A DNA stretch of 64,000 nucleotides from Mesorhizobium sp. AR02 (GCF_024746835.1 NZ_CP080531.1:1674001-1738000); one strand, 5' to 3'. Positions 37,197 to 46,059 are shown, numbered from the stretch's first letter. A program made the numbers and translations. Notes: a model not told the origin generated them from the sequence alone.

Positions 37197-38114
37197 TCAG
37201 GCTGCGTGGATTTTCCCGGCCACAACGACCAGGCCGTCGACCGGTTCCCGACGATCCTGCCGGATCACGGTTGTTTCCAAGGATAGGATCGAAAATCCGT
37301 TGGCGGCCAGGATTTCACGCACATAGGTTTCAGAGTGCGCGTAGCGGCGCGATGGCTGCAACACGAAACCGCCACTGCCGCTCAACCTCTCTACGGAAAA
37401 GGCGAAGAGGCCATCCCCGGCCAGCAAGCCGGCGATCGTCTTCAGCATGCCGTCGAGCGCGCCGACATAGATGAAGACGTCGGCCACTGCCACCAGCTCG
37501 GCTTTCGGGCCGGCATAGGAAAAATCCCGCAGATCGGCCTTGCCCAGGAAATCGTAGACGCCCTTGGCCCGCGCCCGTTTCAGCATTCCAGTCGAAATGT
37601 CATAGCCCTCCAACCGGTCGGCAATCGGCCGCAGTCTCTGTCCCATCAGGCCGGTGCCGCAGCCGAGATCGAGCGCCAGCGGGAAGCGACCCGGCCTTGC
37701 CGTTCGAATGGCTTGGTCCAGCAGCTCAGGCAGCCGGTAACCCAGCCTATCGACCAGCGATTCATCGAAGCTCTCGGCGTAGTGGTCGAACAGTGTCTCG
37801 ACGAAAGCGCTGGGGAGCGCGTCGGACGCCGGCGCCTTGCCTATCAATTGCAGGTTCAGCGCAGCACCCTGACGATCCGTCGGATCGAGTTGCAGCGACA
37901 CCGTCCATGCCTGCGCGGCCAGATCCGATGCGCCCGCCGCCTGCTGCATTTCGCCGAGACGAAACCAGCCCATCGCCCATTGCGGTGTCAGTTCCAGTGC
38001 ATCAAGCAGCAATTCCGCCGCCGCCGCGTGATCGCCATCCGCATGAAGCATCTCGGCATAGTCGGCGCGGCGATCGGCGTTCAAGTCGCCGGATGAGGTC
38101 TGGAGCGGTTTCAT
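37197..38114 (-). CDS. SAM-dependent methyltransferase with N-terminal TPR-like helices
   Basis: 305 residues. Residues ~15-85 form TPR-like helical repeats (AAAAELLLDALELTPQWAMG). A class I methyltransferase domain follows with motif I LALDLGCGTGLMG near residue 158 and YDISTGML as the acidic loop. The substrate is unknown; this architecture is widespread in rhizobia. AGGA lies 9 nt upstream of the ATG. Confidence 0.82.
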   Translation of the reverse strand: MKPLQTSSGDLNADRRADYAEMLHADGDHAAAAELLLDALELTPQWAMGWFRLGEMQQAAGASDLAAQAWTVSLQLDPTDRQGAALNLQLIGKAPASDALPSAFVETLFDHYAESFDESLVDRLGYRLPELLDQAIRTARPGRFPLALDLGCGTGLMGQRLRPIADRLEGYDISTGMLKRARAKGVYDFLGKADLRDFSYAGPKAELVAVADVFIYVGALDGMLKTIAGLLAGDGLFAFSVERLSGSGGFVLQPSRRYAHSETYVREILAANGFSILSLETTVIRQDRREPVDGLVVVAGKIHAA

Positions 38115-38265
38115 ATCGATGGGTCCTGCCTGCAACTGAGCCGGCGTGCGTGTATGTAGAGCAAAGGATGCTGAAACTGAACCAAATTGAGCATCCTTTG
38201 CTCAGGAGTCAGCAGTCATTTACAACAGGCTTCCCGCGGCGGAATTATATCCTATCTTGGGGACC

Positions 38266-39273
38266 ATGCGCGCCAGCGACCTGCTTCATCCCCGGCCCGA
38301 GGGCCTTTATTGCCCGCCGGGCGACTTCTTCATCGACCCGGTGCGACCGGTGAACCGGGCGCTGATCACGCATGGCCATTCCGACCATGCGCGTTCCGGC
38401 CACAGCTCGGTGCTGGCGACGCAGCAGACGCTCGACATTATGGGCCTGCGCTACGGCGAGGATTTTGCCGGAACGACCCAAGCGGCTCGGCTTGGCGAGA
38501 CGATTGCCCTCGGCGGCGTCAACGTCAGCTTCCATCCGGCCGGCCATGTGCTGGGTTCGGCGCAGATATCGGTCGAACATCAGGGCATGCGCATCGTCGC
38601 CTCCGGCGACTACAAAAGGCGGAAGGATGCGACCTGCGCGCCGTTCGAGCCGATCCGCTGCGACGTGTTCATCACCGAGGCGACTTTCGGCCTGCCGGTG
38701 TTTCGTCATCCACCCGACACCGAAGAGATCGCCCGCCTGCTGAAATCGGCGGCGCAGTTTCCCGAACGCTCGCATCTGGTCGGCGCCTATGCGCTGGGCA
38801 AGGCGCAGCGGGTGATGCGGCTGTTGCGCGATGCCGGCTATGACAAGCCGCTCTACATCCACGGCGCGCTGGCCAGGCTCAGCGAGTACTATCAGAGCCA
38901 GGGCATCGATCTGGGGACACTCGAACCGGCGACGGTGGAAGGCGGCAGGCAAGATTTCGCCGGCGCCATCGTCGTCGGCCCGCCATCGGCCTTCGCCGAC
39001 CGCTGGGCGCGGCGCTTTCCCGATCCGATCTCGTGCTTTGCCTCCGGCTGGATGCGCATCCGCCAGCGTGCCAAGCAAGGCGGCGTCGAGCTGCCGCTGA
39101 TCATCTCGGACCATGCCGACTGGGACGAGTTGATCGCCACCATCAAGGAGACTGGAGCCGAGGAAATCTGGGTCACGCATGGCCGCGAGGAAGCGCTGGT
39201 GCGCTGGTGCGAGCTGGAAGGCATCGCCGCAAAGCCACTGCATCTGGTGGGCTACGAGGACGAGGGCGATTGA
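38266..39273 (+). CDS. Ligase-associated DNA exonuclease (metallo-beta-lactamase fold)
   Basis: 335 residues. The metal-binding HxHxDH motif (THGHSDH) is near residue 36, with GHVLGSAQ and SGDYKRRKD typical of the beta-CASP/SNM1-like group, and a C-terminal SDHADWDEL. It matches the Exo component of the Lhr-MPE-ligase-Exo repair gene set described in bacteria. Only the ligase accompanies it here. It is separated from the ligase by 4 nt. Confidence 0.88.
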   Translation: MRASDLLHPRPEGLYCPPGDFFIDPVRPVNRALITHGHSDHARSGHSSVLATQQTLDIMGLRYGEDFAGTTQAARLGETIALGGVNVSFHPAGHVLGSAQISVEHQGMRIVASGDYKRRKDATCAPFEPIRCDVFITEATFGLPVFRHPPDTEEIARLLKSAAQFPERSHLVGAYALGKAQRVMRLLRDAGYDKPLYIHGALARLSEYYQSQGIDLGTLEPATVEGGRQDFAGAIVVGPPSAFADRWARRFPDPISCFASGWMRIRQRAKQGGVELPLIISDHADWDELIATIKETGAEEIWVTHGREEALVRWCELEGIAAKPLHLVGYEDEGD

Positions 39274-39277
39274 GGGC

Positions 39278-40879
39278 ATGAACCGCTTCGCCGAACTTCT
39301 CGACCGCCTGGTGCTGACGCCATCGCGCAATGGCAAGCTGACGCTGCTGGTCGACTATTTCCGCACCGTCGAGGATCCGGATCGCGGGCTGGCGCTGGCC
39401 GCCATCACCGGCGATCTCAGCATTGCCGCGGTCAAGCCGGCTATGCTGCGCACGCTGGTCACCGAACGCATGGACCCGGTGCTGTTCGGCTATTCCTACG
39501 ACTATGTCGGCGATCTCGCCGAGACGGTGTCGCTGGTCTGGCCGCAGACGCCTGGCAAGATCCCCAACCGCGAGCCGACGCTTGGCGAGGTCGTGGCAAA
39601 ACTGCAGGCGGCAAGCCGCTCCGACGGGCCGAAGGTGCTGACGGGGCTGCTCGACAGCGCCAGCATCTCGGCGCGCTTCGCCATCATCAAGCTGGTCACC
39701 GGCGGACTGCGCATCGGCGTGTCGGCGCGGCTCGCCAAACAGGCGCTGTCGGATTTCGGCAAGGTCGAGGTCGCCGAGATCGAGGAGCTCTGGCACGGGC
39801 TGTCGCCGCCTTACACGGCGCTGTTCGCGTGGCTGGAAGGCAAGGCCGAAAAACCACGCAACACAGCGATGGCGCTGTTCCGCCCGGTGATGCTGTCGAA
39901 CCCGGTTGGCGACGGCGATCTCGAAAAGCTCGATCCGGCGGACTATGCCGCCGAATGGAAATGGGACGGCATCCGCGTCCAGGCGGTGGCGGAAGGCGGC
40001 ATCCGCCGGCTCTATTCGCGCACCGGCGACGATGTCTCCGGCGCCTTTCCCGACCTTGCCGACGCCATGCATTTTTCCGCGACGCTCGACGGCGAGTTGC
40101 TTGTCGGCGATCCGCGAGAGGCGACGGGAACCTTCTCGGATTTGCAGCAGCGGCTGAACCGCAAGACGGTGACACTGAGGATGCAGCAGCAATATCCCGC
40201 CTTCATGCGCTGCTACGATTTGCTGCAGATCGGCGATGAAGACCTCCGCACATTGTCGTTCCGCGAACGGCGTGGCCGCCTCGAAGCCTTCGTGAAAACG
40301 CTCGACCCGAGCCGTTTCGACCTGTCGCCCTTCGTCGACTTCGCGGACTGGCAGGCGCTCGAAGACCTGCGCCGGGCGCCGCCGCACCCGATCATCGAAG
40401 GCGTGATGCTGAAGCGCTGGGATTCGCCCTACGTCGCCGGCCGGCCGAAAGGCCCCTGGTTCAAATGGAAGCGCGATCCGCACACGGTGGACGCGGTGCT
40501 GATGTATGCCCAGCGCGGCCACGGCAAGCGCTCGAGTTTTTACTCCGACTACACGTTCGGCGTCTGGTCCGGGGCCGAGGGCGAGGAGGAACTGGTGCCG
40601 GTCGGCAAGGCCTATTTCGGCTTCACCGACGAGGAGCTGAAGCAGATCGACAAATATGTCAGGGACAACACGGTCGAGCGCTTTGGGCCGGTGCGTTCGG
40701 TGCGGGCGGACCGCGACAATGGCCTGGTGCTGGAAGTCGCTTTCGAGGGGCTCAACCGCTCGACCCGGCACAAATCCGGCGTCGCCATGCGCTTCCCCCG
40801 CATTTCACGGCTGCGCTGGGACAAGCCGGCCAACGAGGCCGACCGCATCGAGACGTTGCAGGCGCTGCTCGACCGCTAA
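39278..40879 (+). CDS. ATP-dependent DNA ligase (exonuclease-associated type)
   Basis: 533 residues. An N-terminal helical DNA-binding domain is followed by the nucleotidyltransferase domain with the adenylated lysine in EWKWDGIR (Lys228), and an OB-fold domain to the C-terminus. It seals nicks using ATP, separately from the NAD-dependent housekeeping ligase. The start at 39278 follows TGAGGGC 1-4 nt after the exonuclease stop, so the two are co-translated. A DNA-repair role with the exonuclease is expected. Confidence 0.9.
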   Translation: MNRFAELLDRLVLTPSRNGKLTLLVDYFRTVEDPDRGLALAAITGDLSIAAVKPAMLRTLVTERMDPVLFGYSYDYVGDLAETVSLVWPQTPGKIPNREPTLGEVVAKLQAASRSDGPKVLTGLLDSASISARFAIIKLVTGGLRIGVSARLAKQALSDFGKVEVAEIEELWHGLSPPYTALFAWLEGKAEKPRNTAMALFRPVMLSNPVGDGDLEKLDPADYAAEWKWDGIRVQAVAEGGIRRLYSRTGDDVSGAFPDLADAMHFSATLDGELLVGDPREATGTFSDLQQRLNRKTVTLRMQQQYPAFMRCYDLLQIGDEDLRTLSFRERRGRLEAFVKTLDPSRFDLSPFVDFADWQALEDLRRAPPHPIIEGVMLKRWDSPYVAGRPKGPWFKWKRDPHTVDAVLMYAQRGHGKRSSFYSDYTFGVWSGAEGEEELVPVGKAYFGFTDEELKQIDKYVRDNTVERFGPVRSVRADRDNGLVLEVAFEGLNRSTRHKSGVAMRFPRISRLRWDKPANEADRIETLQALLDR

Positions 40880-40883
40880 AGTC

Positions 40884-42029
40884 CTACGGCTCGATCGAGA
40901 CGCGGATCTCGTAGATGTTGACCGCCTTGCCTTGCTTGTCGAAATCGGAATTGACGGCGATGGTCCCGGCCGAGCCGGGATGCTTGTCGGGGAACTGCAC
41001 GTCGAACAGATATTCGTTGCGCTGCTGGCCGACCGCGTAGCGCTTGCGGCCGCAGTCGCCAAGCTCGCCGAAATTGCAGTCGACGGAGATCTGCGTGTCC
41101 TTGCCGTCCTCCGCGCGCGCGATGATGTCGAAGACGGCGTGCTTGCCGGCGAGTTTCTCCAGCACGCCCTGCCCGACATCGAAGGCGACCGCCGAACCGG
41201 AAGGGCCGGACTGGATGCGCAGGAACGGACCGGTGTCGTCCTTCATCACCGAGGCCTTGGCGTCCGACGGAGCGGCGACATGCGTCGGGTCCGTCGGCGA
41301 GAACACATTGATCCAGTTGCGCGACTGGTCCGCGGCACCAGGCTTTGCCGGCGCGTTGGCGCCGCCGGCCGGGGTGAAATCGTCACCTTCGACGGTTGGT
41401 GGCGCCTCCGGCGGCGCGGTGTTGAGCTGTGCCGCCGTCTTGAACACACCGGTCTGGATGGCGAAGAACACGCCGATGCCGACCGCCGCAAGCAGGGTCA
41501 CCGTGAAGAAGATGGCGGTCAGCGGCAGGCGGCGCCCGCGAATGCGCCGCTCATCGCGATCGGGCGCCACTTCCGTCGCGGCACCGGAAGTGGCGGGAAC
41601 GGACATATCGATGGCCGGCGCACCGGGGAGGGTCGCGTCCGGCATGATGTCGGGAACGACCGGCAGCACGCGCGAGCGCGGCGTATCGGACGCTGGCTGC
41701 ACAGGCCCGTCGACGGTGACGGCGGGCGATGGCGTCTTGTCGCCGATCTCGATCGCGGGCGCAGCAGTGGCCGCGGGCTCGCCCGCGGGGGCGTCGACCT
41801 CCAGGCCAACATCCGGCACTGCCGGCAGGAATTCGGATTCGATTTCGGTGATCGTCGCCTGGATCGCCTTGCGGCGCTTGATGGCGACTTCCACGGTCAC
41901 GCCGGGATTGGCCTGGAGCGCACGGTCGAGCGCGGCAAAGGCCGACCGATAGACCCTCTCGCGGAACGCGCGGTCCTCGGCATTGCCCTTTTCCAAGGCG
42001 TTCCGGATCGCTTTTTCGATCGCGTCCAA
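40884..42029 (-). CDS. Hypothetical inner-membrane protein with one transmembrane segment
   Basis: 381 residues from a TTG start preceded by AGAGGGATC. The N-terminus (~1-60) is a charged helix (LDAIEKAIRNALEKGNAEDR). A proline/alanine-rich cytoplasmic stretch follows, then one membrane helix (PLTAIFFTVTLLAAVGIGVF, ~175-195) and a C-terminal periplasmic domain of ~170 residues with a beta-rich look. I know similar rhizobial proteins only as hypothetical. It converges on the ligase gene with 4 nt between stops. A longer frame upstream is not protein-like. Confidence 0.72.
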   Translation of the reverse strand: MDAIEKAIRNALEKGNAEDRAFRERVYRSAFAALDRALQANPGVTVEVAIKRRKAIQATITEIESEFLPAVPDVGLEVDAPAGEPAATAAPAIEIGDKTPSPAVTVDGPVQPASDTPRSRVLPVVPDIMPDATLPGAPAIDMSVPATSGAATEVAPDRDERRIRGRRLPLTAIFFTVTLLAAVGIGVFFAIQTGVFKTAAQLNTAPPEAPPTVEGDDFTPAGGANAPAKPGAADQSRNWINVFSPTDPTHVAAPSDAKASVMKDDTGPFLRIQSGPSGSAVAFDVGQGVLEKLAGKHAVFDIIARAEDGKDTQISVDCNFGELGDCGRKRYAVGQQRNEYLFDVQFPDKHPGSAGTIAVNSDFDKQGKAVNIYEIRVSIEP

Positions 42030-42318
42030 GCGGGATCCCTCTGCAAATTGCCCCAATCTTCCCTGATGGTTAGCCGTAGGCGACCAATCAATCAACGGGC
42101 GAGCGGCCGCATTCTGCCTCGACGGGCCGTCCAAAGTCCATCTTGGCGATGTTCCGGCAAACAAAATCGGCATGTGCCGGCGATTCTCGCACAAACGGAG
42201 GCGCGAACCCCTGGTTTCGGTGGCGGCGGGCGCTCGTGCATGATTTGGCAAGTCGCATCTTGAATTCGCCGCCGGTTGAGTCTATCACCCCCGCATCTTG
42301 GAGGCCCTGGCCTCCCGG

Positions 42319-42394
42319 GCCGCTTTAGCTCAGTTGGTAGAGCACATCATTCGTAATGATGGGGTCAGGTGTTCGAGTCACCTAAGCGGCACCA
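42319..42394 (+). tRNA. tRNA-Thr (anticodon CGT)
   Basis: A 76-nt cloverleaf: acceptor GCCGCTT pairs with AAGCGGC, the D arm has AGCTCAGTTGGTAGAGC, the anticodon loop is TTCGTAA (CGT, reading ACG), the T arm has GTTCGAGTC, and CCA is encoded. Genes up to here are core; immediately after it the accessory region begins, so its 3' end may be an integration site. Confidence 0.97.
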
Positions 42395-42810
42395 TTTTTC
42401 TCTTATTAATTCAATATCTTAATTTTTGAATCCCCAACCTTGATAGGCAGTGACGTTGCCGGGGCACCCCCCGGGCACCCCCGGAAGCAGTTTCGCCCCC
42501 TTGGCCACACCCTTTTGGGGCTCACGCTGAATGCGGTCCTCCCTTTCTCCCGGATGGGCGGGCTCTTTGATGTTGGCTCGCCCATCCTGGCAACGCTTCC
42601 ATTTCTCCGTCCTTGCCTTCGCGCCGGCCGGTTTCGCCGCGCGGGTTGGGGAGATGCGGATGACCCTACTGTGGCTGAGCGATGACTGGGTCCAGCACTG
42701 AAATGGGATCGATCCATTCCTCCGATTATTCTCTGGCTGGTCAATCGGTAGCGGGATACTCGACCACTTCATCCATCCGACCAGCAAACCCATGCGGCAG
42801 ATTGCAGGAG
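42395..42810. other. Non-coding stretch after tRNA-Thr
   Basis: 416 bases with no protein-like frame. A G/C-rich block near 42460-42485 (CGGGGCACCCCCCGGGCACC) forms short direct repeats. I see no integrase gene and no copy of the tRNA end. Confidence 0.5.
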
Positions 42811-43191
42811 CTATGCCAATGCAATTGCGGCGATGGAAATTTTCATTCCGGGAATGCGGACGGGCAGTTTGGCAGCCTGGCGTGCGGGAGGGCTATCAGG
42901 AAACCACTTGACCCATTCTTCGTTCATGCCGGTGAAATCGGCTTCTTCGAGCAGTATGACCGTCGCGCTAGCGACTTGAGAAAGCGACGATCCCGCTGCC
43001 GCAAGAATGGCGGAAATGTTCTTTAGGCACTGTCGAGTCTGTTCTTGGATTGTGACGCCAGTGACTGCGCCTGTCACTGGATCATACGGACCCGTACCTG
43101 ATACGAAAATCAACCCGGCCGCCTTCACAGCTTGGCTATAAGTGGATGGCGACTTTGGCGCGTCGGTTGTGCGGATGATTTCAATAGGCAT
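42811..43191 (-). CDS. RidA family protein (reactive imine/enamine deaminase type)
   Basis: 126 residues, the single-domain Rid fold. The family elements are visible: SPSTYSQAVKAAGLIFVSG and GVTIQEQTRQCLKNISAIL. The arginine in the C-terminal signature is in PPARQAA, but the typical RxxVxVxxLP reads AKLPVRIPGMKI, so the exact subgroup is uncertain. It is the first gene after the tRNA and is read towards it. Confidence 0.82.
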   Translation of the reverse strand: MPIEIIRTTDAPKSPSTYSQAVKAAGLIFVSGTGPYDPVTGAVTGVTIQEQTRQCLKNISAILAAAGSSLSQVASATVILLEEADFTGMNEEWVKWFPDSPPARQAAKLPVRIPGMKISIAAIALA

Positions 43192-43477
43192 AGGAGCAGC
43201 GAGCCTCAATGGCACTGAGCGGACGCGAGGTGAGTAGTATCTGCCATATGCAGTCTTGGCAACGTTGCCCGCTTTAGGAGCGCCCGGAGGCCCATTTCTC
43301 TCAGCGGTAGCGGCCGCAATTCAGAGTAGTGTCGCGATGTTCTCCGAAATGATGGCGCAATGACGCGCTGGCCGCCCGCCGCCGCTATCCGCCGTTGAAT
43401 GCAACTCGTGACTGTGAGGTCGTGTTTGATGGCTGGACTGCTCTTGTGGCGTTCGCCGCTGATCATGCAATAGCGCT

Positions 43478-44539
43478 CTATTGCGTCAGCGCCGTCAGCG
43501 AGGGGCGCTGGTTGAAGTCGCATTTGCCGGTGACGGTGTAGAAGAAGTCGGCACTAGTGATGGGTTCCGGCAAGGGGAGGGAACCGCCGTCCTCCCAGGC
43601 CTGCGTGCTGGTCTGGCCACAAGGCACCGCGGTGAAGATGTCGATAGCCTGCCCGAGCGGCATTTCGACAGCAGTCGTGTCGGTTGCACCAATGAACATG
43701 TAGTTCGACGTGGTTGGATCGTTCGATTTCAGCACCTTTCGCGAAGCGGACGGAACGTCCATCTCCAGGTAAAGGTCATTCATCTGGCTGACGTCGATGA
43801 CCGCTCCAGAGCCGTTCGCCGGCGTGGTGACGCAGGTGGTCAGATATTTCTTGTTGCCGCTTGTCTGCTGGATCGACCCGGCCGGGGCATTGTTGAAGTT
43901 GGGCACCGTGGCGGTGGTGCACACCTGTTGCTGCACCTGCGTCAGGTTGGTGCCGCTGACAGTCGACACGGTAGTTGTGCCATAGCCCTTAGGATCGCCG
44001 AAGCCATTGTAGGTATAGGTGATCTGCAACAGCTTCTGCGCCGTGGTGGCGCCGAACTGCGTGCCGTAGAGATAGATGGTCTTGTTCCACCAGCCCGAGG
44101 CTTTGTCGACCTTGAAGGTGGCCTGCACCAGGGCCGGCGCCTTGCTGACCCCTGAATTGACCGCGACCGGCACGGTGTTGATCCTGGCGATGGTCATGAA
44201 ATTGGTCGGCATGGCGAAGCTCGCCGAGGTCTGCGCGGTGGAGGTGCCATCAGCGGCGACGTTGAAGCTCACCAGCGTGGCGGCGCCTTGTCCGTTGTTG
44301 GCGACGAAATTGTCCTGTAGCGCCTGCTGGCGGGCGGCCGTTGTCGTGGTCGTCGGCAGCGTGGTGATCGCCAGCGTCGCGGCATCCAGCGCTTCCTGCA
44401 TGTTGGACCGGGTCTGGACGGCATCGGTATAGTCGACCGAGAAGCCGATGGCGGTGATCAATGGCACCAGGCTCAGGAAGAACAGCGGCATGATAGAACC
44501 ACTGCGGGAACGGGCAAACCCGCCTGCAACTTCCAGCAT
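43478..44539 (-). CDS. TadG-like pilus-assembly/membrane protein
   Basis: 353 residues. The N-terminus has a TadE/TadG-type signal-anchor (SGSIMPLFFLSLVPLITAIG) followed by DYTDAVQTRSNMQEALDAATLA, the hallmark of TadG-like proteins. The remainder is a secreted Thr/Ser/Asn-rich domain with a few Cys. It probably resides in the envelope. No other tad genes are nearby, so it is an isolated member. GGGGGTAAAG precedes the ATG. Confidence 0.78.
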   Translation of the reverse strand: MLEVAGGFARSRSGSIMPLFFLSLVPLITAIGFSVDYTDAVQTRSNMQEALDAATLAITTLPTTTTTAARQQALQDNFVANNGQGAATLVSFNVAADGTSTAQTSASFAMPTNFMTIARINTVPVAVNSGVSKAPALVQATFKVDKASGWWNKTIYLYGTQFGATTAQKLLQITYTYNGFGDPKGYGTTTVSTVSGTNLTQVQQQVCTTATVPNFNNAPAGSIQQTSGNKKYLTTCVTTPANGSGAVIDVSQMNDLYLEMDVPSASRKVLKSNDPTTSNYMFIGATDTTAVEMPLGQAIDIFTAVPCGQTSTQAWEDGGSLPLPEPITSADFFYTVTGKCDFNQRPSLTALTQ

Positions 44540-45100
44540 TTCTTTACCCCCAAAGACATTAGCAACCGCGCAAATACCACGCAGCCGGCAAACCAAGGTC
44601 TAATGGGATCGATCAAAGTTTAAACATCTCTAGCCGCCGGGCAGGTATTTTTGGCTTTTTGGCCCTGCCCGCCGATTTGTGATCGCCGGGGCGGCCCTTG
44701 CGCCGCAAGCCTTGCCGCCGCTTGCCAAGCGGTTACCGTGCTGTCCGGCACCGACTTGCGCCTGTTCAGCATCAAGCGCCCAGCAATATAATTAGCTCCT
44801 GGCAGGCCGACCCTTTCCCACCCGCCACGCTGTAGAGCAGCTCGGCCTCCTCCATGGCGAAGCCGTCGAACGCGGCACGAAATTGATCGACAGGATGAAC
44901 CGTCCCTTGATGGTGCGGGGGCCTCGTGCCAACTGTTCTTGCGCGGCGGCTTTCTAGGTTTCTGGCTTTCCCGCCTTCCGGCCCCGCCATTTCCCGCTGA
45001 ACCCTACGATTTCCGGGTTTTTCCAGCCGCGCCCAACTAATCCAGCCTAATTCCGGCTATTCCCGCCAACTGCCATCCGTTCTTGCGGGTTACACTTTTC
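44540..45100. other. Non-coding stretch upstream of the first RiPP-like gene
   Basis: About 560 bases with no convincing gene. One 72-codon open frame on the minus strand (44772-44990) has no ribosome binding site or recognisable similarity. Nothing else is seen. Confidence 0.4.
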
Positions 45101-45101
45101 T

Positions 45102-45135
45102 GCCCGTCTCGGCGTCGCGCCGGGGTGGGCTCTTT
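45102..45135. repeat. Hairpin, copy 1 of a duplicated palindrome flanking the small YxxP gene
   Basis: GCCCGTCTCGGCGTCGCGCC followed by GGGGTGGGCTCTTT folds into a stem-loop. A near-identical palindrome is at 45318-45347 (AGCCCGTCTCGGC ... GGGGCGGGCT). The two lie on either side of the small gene at 45207-45296. Each could act as a terminator, although the T-run after them is short. Confidence 0.7.
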
Positions 45136-45143
45136 CCGTGAGG

Positions 45144-45172
45144 TTGACAATGTGCACCAGCACGTTGCATCT
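45144..45172 (+). promoter_or_regulatory. Candidate promoter of the small YxxP gene
   Basis: TTGACA at 45144-45149, a 17-nt spacer and GCATCT as a weak -10. The same -35 with the same spacing precedes the second YxxP gene on the other strand, which supports the assignment. Confidence 0.45.
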
Positions 45173-45206
45173 GAGTTGAGGGAAAGTCTGCAACACAGGG
45201 GTCATT

Positions 45207-45296
45207 ATGAAGAAGTACGAAAAGCCGACACTCGTCAAGCGCGAGTGCCTGTCTAAGGTTGTCGCCGCGACGGTGACGTCCAAGCCCGTCGCCTGA
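45207..45296 (+). CDS. Putative RiPP precursor peptide with YxxP leader (29 residues)
   Basis: The peptide begins MKKYEKPTLVKRECLSKV and ends TSKPVA. The Y-E-K-P-x-L motif followed by a charged stretch and an LSxV segment is the leader pattern recognised by RRE (PqqD-like) domains in lasso-type and related RiPP pathways. Rhizobial homologues are usually listed as putative RiPP precursors. AGGGG precedes the ATG by 7-8 nt. The short C-terminus lacks the Gly1 and acidic ring residue of a true lasso core and has one Cys in the leader part. No maturation enzymes are visible nearby. Confidence 0.7.
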   Translation: MKKYEKPTLVKRECLSKVVAATVTSKPVA

Positions 45297-45317
45297 CGGT
45301 TAAGGCTGCAGCCACCA

Positions 45318-45347
45318 AGCCCGTCTCGGCTCACGCCGGGGCGGGCT
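45318..45347. repeat. Hairpin, copy 2 of the duplicated palindrome
   Basis: AGCCCG (45318-45323) pairs with CGGGCT (45342-45347), and inner CGGC pairs with GCCG. It begins 21 nt after the stop of the small YxxP gene and next to the end of the convergent gene, so a terminator role is likely. Confidence 0.7.
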
Positions 45348-45836
45348 CTATCGGGCCGTCTTTATCAGGCGCTCCAAAACGGGAAAGTCGTCAAGGTCCC
45401 TATACGGCGTCAGATCCAAATCGCCAGGCACACGCTTGAGCGTCTCTTCGTCGATTTGTTTCTCGTGAGCCTTCATCACTGCTTGGTAATCTCTCCACGT
45501 GAGGCCGGCACCCCTCACAGCATCTCGCTCGGCCCGAAGGGCGATCTGGTGGGCGTGGAGGTAATGCAACCTGAGCTCGTCCAGAAGCGCTTTCTCGACG
45601 ACCTCGTGCGTGACCAGGAATGGCGCAAGTCTGACGTCCACGCCCTCCCGTCCGATAGTTCGTGGCAGGTGCCGGTCGATATAGATGGTCTTCGCATCCA
45701 CGCTGTAGCCGGCAATGTAGGGGATATCGAATTCGTGGCTAACCGTGACGCGCCGTTCAAGAGCCGTTACCACATCGGCCAGTACGTCATCGTCAACGTC
45801 TTCGGATTTGTGACGGACCTCATTTTCAAGCTTCAA
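45348..45836 (-). CDS. Hypothetical protein with HExxE...HxxHxH pattern (paralogue 1)
   Basis: 162 residues from a TTG start with GGAG 8 nt upstream. It shares many identities with the protein at 49031-49696: DIPYIAGYS, KTIYIDRHLP, HEVVEKALLDEL, LHYLHAHQIA, TWRDYQAVM and DLTPYRDLDD. The conserved His77, Glu78, Glu81, His91, His94 and His96 have the same spacing in the paralogue and could bind metal. No known family is recognised and no signal peptide is present. It is convergent with the YxxP gene at 45207-45296. Confidence 0.72.
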   Translation of the reverse strand: MKLENEVRHKSEDVDDDVLADVVTALERRVTVSHEFDIPYIAGYSVDAKTIYIDRHLPRTIGREGVDVRLAPFLVTHEVVEKALLDELRLHYLHAHQIALRAERDAVRGAGLTWRDYQAVMKAHEKQIDEETLKRVPGDLDLTPYRDLDDFPVLERLIKTAR

Positions 45837-45872
45837 GACAATGCTCCATAGGCCCGTGCAGAATTTTTGCCG

Positions 45873-46059
45873 TTAGTCCTTGGCTTTCTTCCCTGCCGCC
45901 GCTGGATTTTGGCCAGTTGGGGCCGTCGTCTTCGCGTCTTTCGAGTGGGCAGCCAAGGCCGGACCTGCGCCAGTTGCCTTGCGCATATCACCGCTTCGCT
46001 TTTCTGGCTTTGAACGCTTGCTAAAAATGGCCTGAGAAATACTTGCCGAAGAATCCCAT
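45873..46059 (-). pseudogene. Small Lys/Ala-rich gene with apparent frameshift
   Basis: A perfect AGGAGG ribosome binding site precedes ATG at 46059, but that frame stops after 12 codons (MGFFGKYFSGHF). From there a +1 frame continues AIFSKRSKPEKRSGDMRKAT and ends about 35 codons later in AAAGKKAKD. The layout suggests one base has been gained or lost in or near the T-run at 46023-46027. Alternatively the 12-residue peptide is genuine. No family is recognised. Confidence 0.3.

Noticed and set aside
40656-42263. 535-codon plus-strand frame after the DNA ligase
   Set aside because: The start overlaps the ligase out of frame and the rest is antisense to the hypothetical membrane protein; no protein-like segment.
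44772-44990. 72-codon minus-strand frame
   Set aside because: No ribosome binding site, no recognisable similarity, in a GC-rich non-coding gap.
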